From: Methanomassiliicoccales archaeon
GTDB taxonomy: Archaea > Thermoplasmatota > Thermoplasmata > Methanomassiliicoccales > UBA472
Length of the DNA: 22,984 nucleotides
Reading direction: 5' to 3'
NCBI GenBank assembly: GCA_028679935.1
Contig: JAJRAL010000014.1
Location: 1 to 22,984, forward strand
Both the position numbers and the translations under genes were made by a program. The notes under the pieces are model-generated. The model was not told where the DNA came from. It saw only the letters and a program-made list of their open reading frames with translations, and searched no databases. This document shows, one piece after another, positions 21,129-22,984 of this stretch (its first letter is position 1; the number at the start of each line of letters is the position of its first letter).

Positions 21129-22616
21129 ATGGTAAAGATCACCGACACGGTACTGCGGGACGCGCACCAGTCGCTCCTCGCCACGCGAATGCGGACGGAG
21201 GACATGCTGCCGATAGCGCCACTCATCGACGAGATTGGCTACTGGAGCGTCGAAATGTGGGGCGGAGCAACGTTCGACTCCTGCCTCCGCTTCCTGCGAG
21301 AGGATCCGTGGGAGAGGATTACCAAACTGCGCAAGGCGATGCCGAACACCCACTTCCAGATGCTCCTGCGGGGGCAGAACATCGTCGGCTACCGCCACTA
21401 CCCGGACGACATACTTGAGAAGTTCATCCATAAGGCGCACGACCGCGGTATCGACGTCTTCCGCGTCTTCGACGCGCTCAACGATCCCAGGAACCTCGAG
21501 ACGGCGATGAGGGTCGCCGGCAGGGTCGGCGCGGTCGTCGAGGCGGCGATCTCCTACACCACCAGCCCAGTCCACACCATCAAGGGGTTCGTGGAGCTGG
21601 GGAAGAAGCTGGAGGGGATGGGCGCGGACACGATCTGCATCAAGGACATGGCGGGCCTGATCGCCCCCCAGGCGGCGTTCGACCTCGTCAAGGGGCTGAA
21701 GGAGGAGGTCTCGCTCCCGATCCACGTGCACTCCCACATGACCTCGGGCATGGCCGAGGCCTCGTACATGAAGGCGGTCGAGGCGGGGGCGGACATCATC
21801 GACACCGCGATTTCCTCGCTGAGCATGGGCACCTCCCAGCCGCCGACGGAGAGCACGGTCGCGATGCTCCGGGGCACGGAATGGGACACCGGCCTCGACC
21901 TGAAGAAGCTCGCCGAGATAGCGAAGTACTTTGCCGAGGTGCGGAAGAAGTACTCGGACTTTGAGTCGGAGCACACCGCCATCGATACCGACATGCTGAT
22001 CTACCAGATACCTGGCGGGATGATCTCGAACCTCGCTACACAGCTGAAGGAGGCGAAGCAGGAGCAGAAGATGCACGACGTGCTCGAGGAGGTGCCGCGC
22101 GTGCGCGCCGACCTCGGCTACATCCCGCTCGTCACTCCGACCAGCCAGATCGTCGGCACGCAGGCGATGTTGAACGTCATCACCGGCGAGCGCTACAAGC
22201 GCCTGAACAAGGAGACGAAGGACGTGGTCCGGGGCATGTACGGCAAGACGCCCGCGCCGATCTCCGCTGAGATCCGAAAGAAGATAATCGGGGACGAGAA
22301 GCCGATCACGGTCCGGCCGGCGGACCTTCTGCCACCGGAATTCGACAAGCTTGCACTTGAAATCAAAGAGTACGCCCGCAGCGACGAGGACGTGCTCTCC
22401 TACGCGCTCTTCCCGCAGGTCGCGATCGACTTCTTCAAGGAGAGGGTGCTGGCGGAACAGGGGGCGAACGGCCGGGACCTCGCCGCCCTGGCCGCGCTGT
22501 TCGTGCAGCTCGCCGAGGCGCGGTCCAAATCGAAGCAGACGGCCGGCGGCGCAATCGACGCATGGAAGCTCGCCTCGCGAAGGGAATCGGTCCGTGGTGG
22601 AGGCTGGCTGCTATGA
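21129..22616 (+). CDS. 5S-type pyruvate/oxaloacetate carboxyltransferase (PycB/OadA/5S class)
   Basis: A 495-residue protein: HMGL-like TIM barrel (about 1-270) opening ITDTVLRDAHQSLLATRM, then the PYC_OADA conserved domain. Catalytic features are the carboxylated lysine K172 in IKDMAG and the metal pair H201 and H203 in HVHSHMTSG. Unlike one-chain OadA or PycB there is no biotinyl domain; the chain ends about 495, and the biotin carrier is the next gene. The ATG at 21129 with GAGGTG upstream is preferred to GTG at 21120. It transfers CO2 between carboxybiotin and pyruvate/oxaloacetate. With the 12S-type protein and separate carrier this matches the subunit layout of methylmalonyl-CoA:pyruvate transcarboxylase; a pyruvate carboxylase subunit is the alternative. 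Confidence 0.92.
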   Translation: MVKITDTVLRDAHQSLLATRMRTEDMLPIAPLIDEIGYWSVEMWGGATFDSCLRFLREDPWERITKLRKAMPNTHFQMLLRGQNIVGYRHYPDDILEKFIHKAHDRGIDVFRVFDALNDPRNLETAMRVAGRVGAVVEAAISYTTSPVHTIKGFVELGKKLEGMGADTICIKDMAGLIAPQAAFDLVKGLKEEVSLPIHVHSHMTSGMAEASYMKAVEAGADIIDTAISSLSMGTSQPPTESTVAMLRGTEWDTGLDLKKLAEIAKYFAEVRKKYSDFESEHTAIDTDMLIYQIPGGMISNLATQLKEAKQEQKMHDVLEEVPRVRADLGYIPLVTPTSQIVGTQAMLNVITGERYKRLNKETKDVVRGMYGKTPAPISAEIRKKIIGDEKPITVRPADLLPPEFDKLALEIKEYARSDEDVLSYALFPQVAIDFFKERVLAEQGANGRDLAALAALFVQLAEARSKSKQTAGGAIDAWKLASRRESVRGGGWLL

Positions 22617-22984
22617 AACTGAGGATCACGTTGAACGGGCAGCAGCACGAGGCCCATGTGGAGAAGAACTCCGGGGACTACAAGGTAACGGTGGGCGACG
22701 CGGTCTTCAGGGTCTCCCCGAGGGAGGGTGGGATGAGCGTCGACGGCGAGACGATCCCGTTGCAGTTCGAGGGCAACCTCGAGGAAGGGACTGAGGTCCA
22801 GATCGGCCGGAGAAAGGCTAGGGTGAAGATAGATCCGGTCATCGAGCTCGAGAAGGTCGAGGGCTACAGCGAGGAGGAGGAAACGCCGGCCCACAGGGAG
22901 GTACACGGCTCGATAACCGCTCCGATGCCAGGCAAGGTCGTCAAGATCAGGGTCAAGCCAGGGGACGAGGTCAAAGCCGACACG
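22613..22984 (+). CDS. Biotin carboxyl carrier protein (1.3S-type), 3' end outside the window
   Basis: The first 124 residues are visible from the ATG at 22613, which overlaps the 5S-type stop as ATGA. Residues about 98-124, TAPMPGKVVKIRVKPGDEV, are the start of a biotinyl/lipoyl domain; the biotin-lysine motif (usually A-M-K-M about 15 residues on) is past the window edge. The N-terminal 90 residues are a beta-rich segment such as precedes carrier domains in archaeal and bacterial homologues, with an acidic linker (EEEE). It would be biotinylated by the ligase encoded upstream and shuttle carboxybiotin between the two carboxyltransferases. Confidence 0.9.
   Translation, partial: MKLRITLNGQQHEAHVEKNSGDYKVTVGDAVFRVSPREGGMSVDGETIPLQFEGNLEEGTEVQIGRRKARVKIDPVIELEKVEGYSEEEETPAHREVHGSITAPMPGKVVKIRVKPGDEVKADT

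Noticed and set aside
1..22984. CRISPR array, insertion sequence, prophage or toxin-antitoxin pair
   Set aside because: No regularly spaced repeats, transposase or integrase motifs, or small paired toxin-like genes were found on either strand.

Overview
The window looks like a GC-rich, anaerobic archaeon, most likely a Thermoplasmatota-type euryarchaeote. The placement is inferred from gene content and promoter style. Archaeal TATA elements sit 25-35 bases before several starts, some genes appear leaderless and others carry GGTGA/GGAGG ribosome sites. The tRNA encodes its CCA, and the gene set (cyclic-2,3-diphosphoglycerate-synthase family GTPase, CooC/CooT nickel proteins, UroD-type methyltransferase) is typical of strict anaerobes. 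The genes are packed into short operons with 1-4 base overlaps.

Left part (1-6051, all minus strand): a UroD/MtbA-type methyltransferase with a small zinc-ribbon protein and a clear hairpin-T terminator; a complete zinc-type ABC importer (solute-binding protein, ATPase with a His-rich tail, permease) under a promoter whose TATA box is flanked by two copies of an 11-base element; and a three-domain persulfide-dioxygenase/rhodanese protein with the layout of staphylococcal CstB.

Middle (6228-13582): a B12-binding radical SAM enzyme with no normal start codon; a YkgJ-type cysteine cluster protein; a two-helix ferritin of the encapsulin-cargo type; a cysteine-free PTPS homologue translationally coupled to a cysteine-free MDR dehydrogenase; a DEAD-box RNA helicase with an AT-rich leader; a tRNA-Leu(UAA) with several odd positions; and a YdeI/OmdA protein coupled to a cPGS-family GTPase.

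Right part (13702-22984): a zinc-ribbon protein, then adjoining cooT and cooC for nickel handling, which implies a CODH elsewhere in the genome; a PadR-regulated ABC-2 exporter; and a plus-strand run of an internally duplicated (AbrB-like + ACT)x2 protein, biotin ligase, a 12S-type carboxyltransferase, a 5S-type carboxyltransferase and a biotin carrier cut by the window edge. This last set has the composition of a transcarboxylase or biotin-dependent carboxylase and is charged by the ligase encoded just upstream. No biotin carboxylase is seen in the window. No CRISPR array, insertion sequence or prophage is visible, and no gene-free stretch exceeds about 250 bases.
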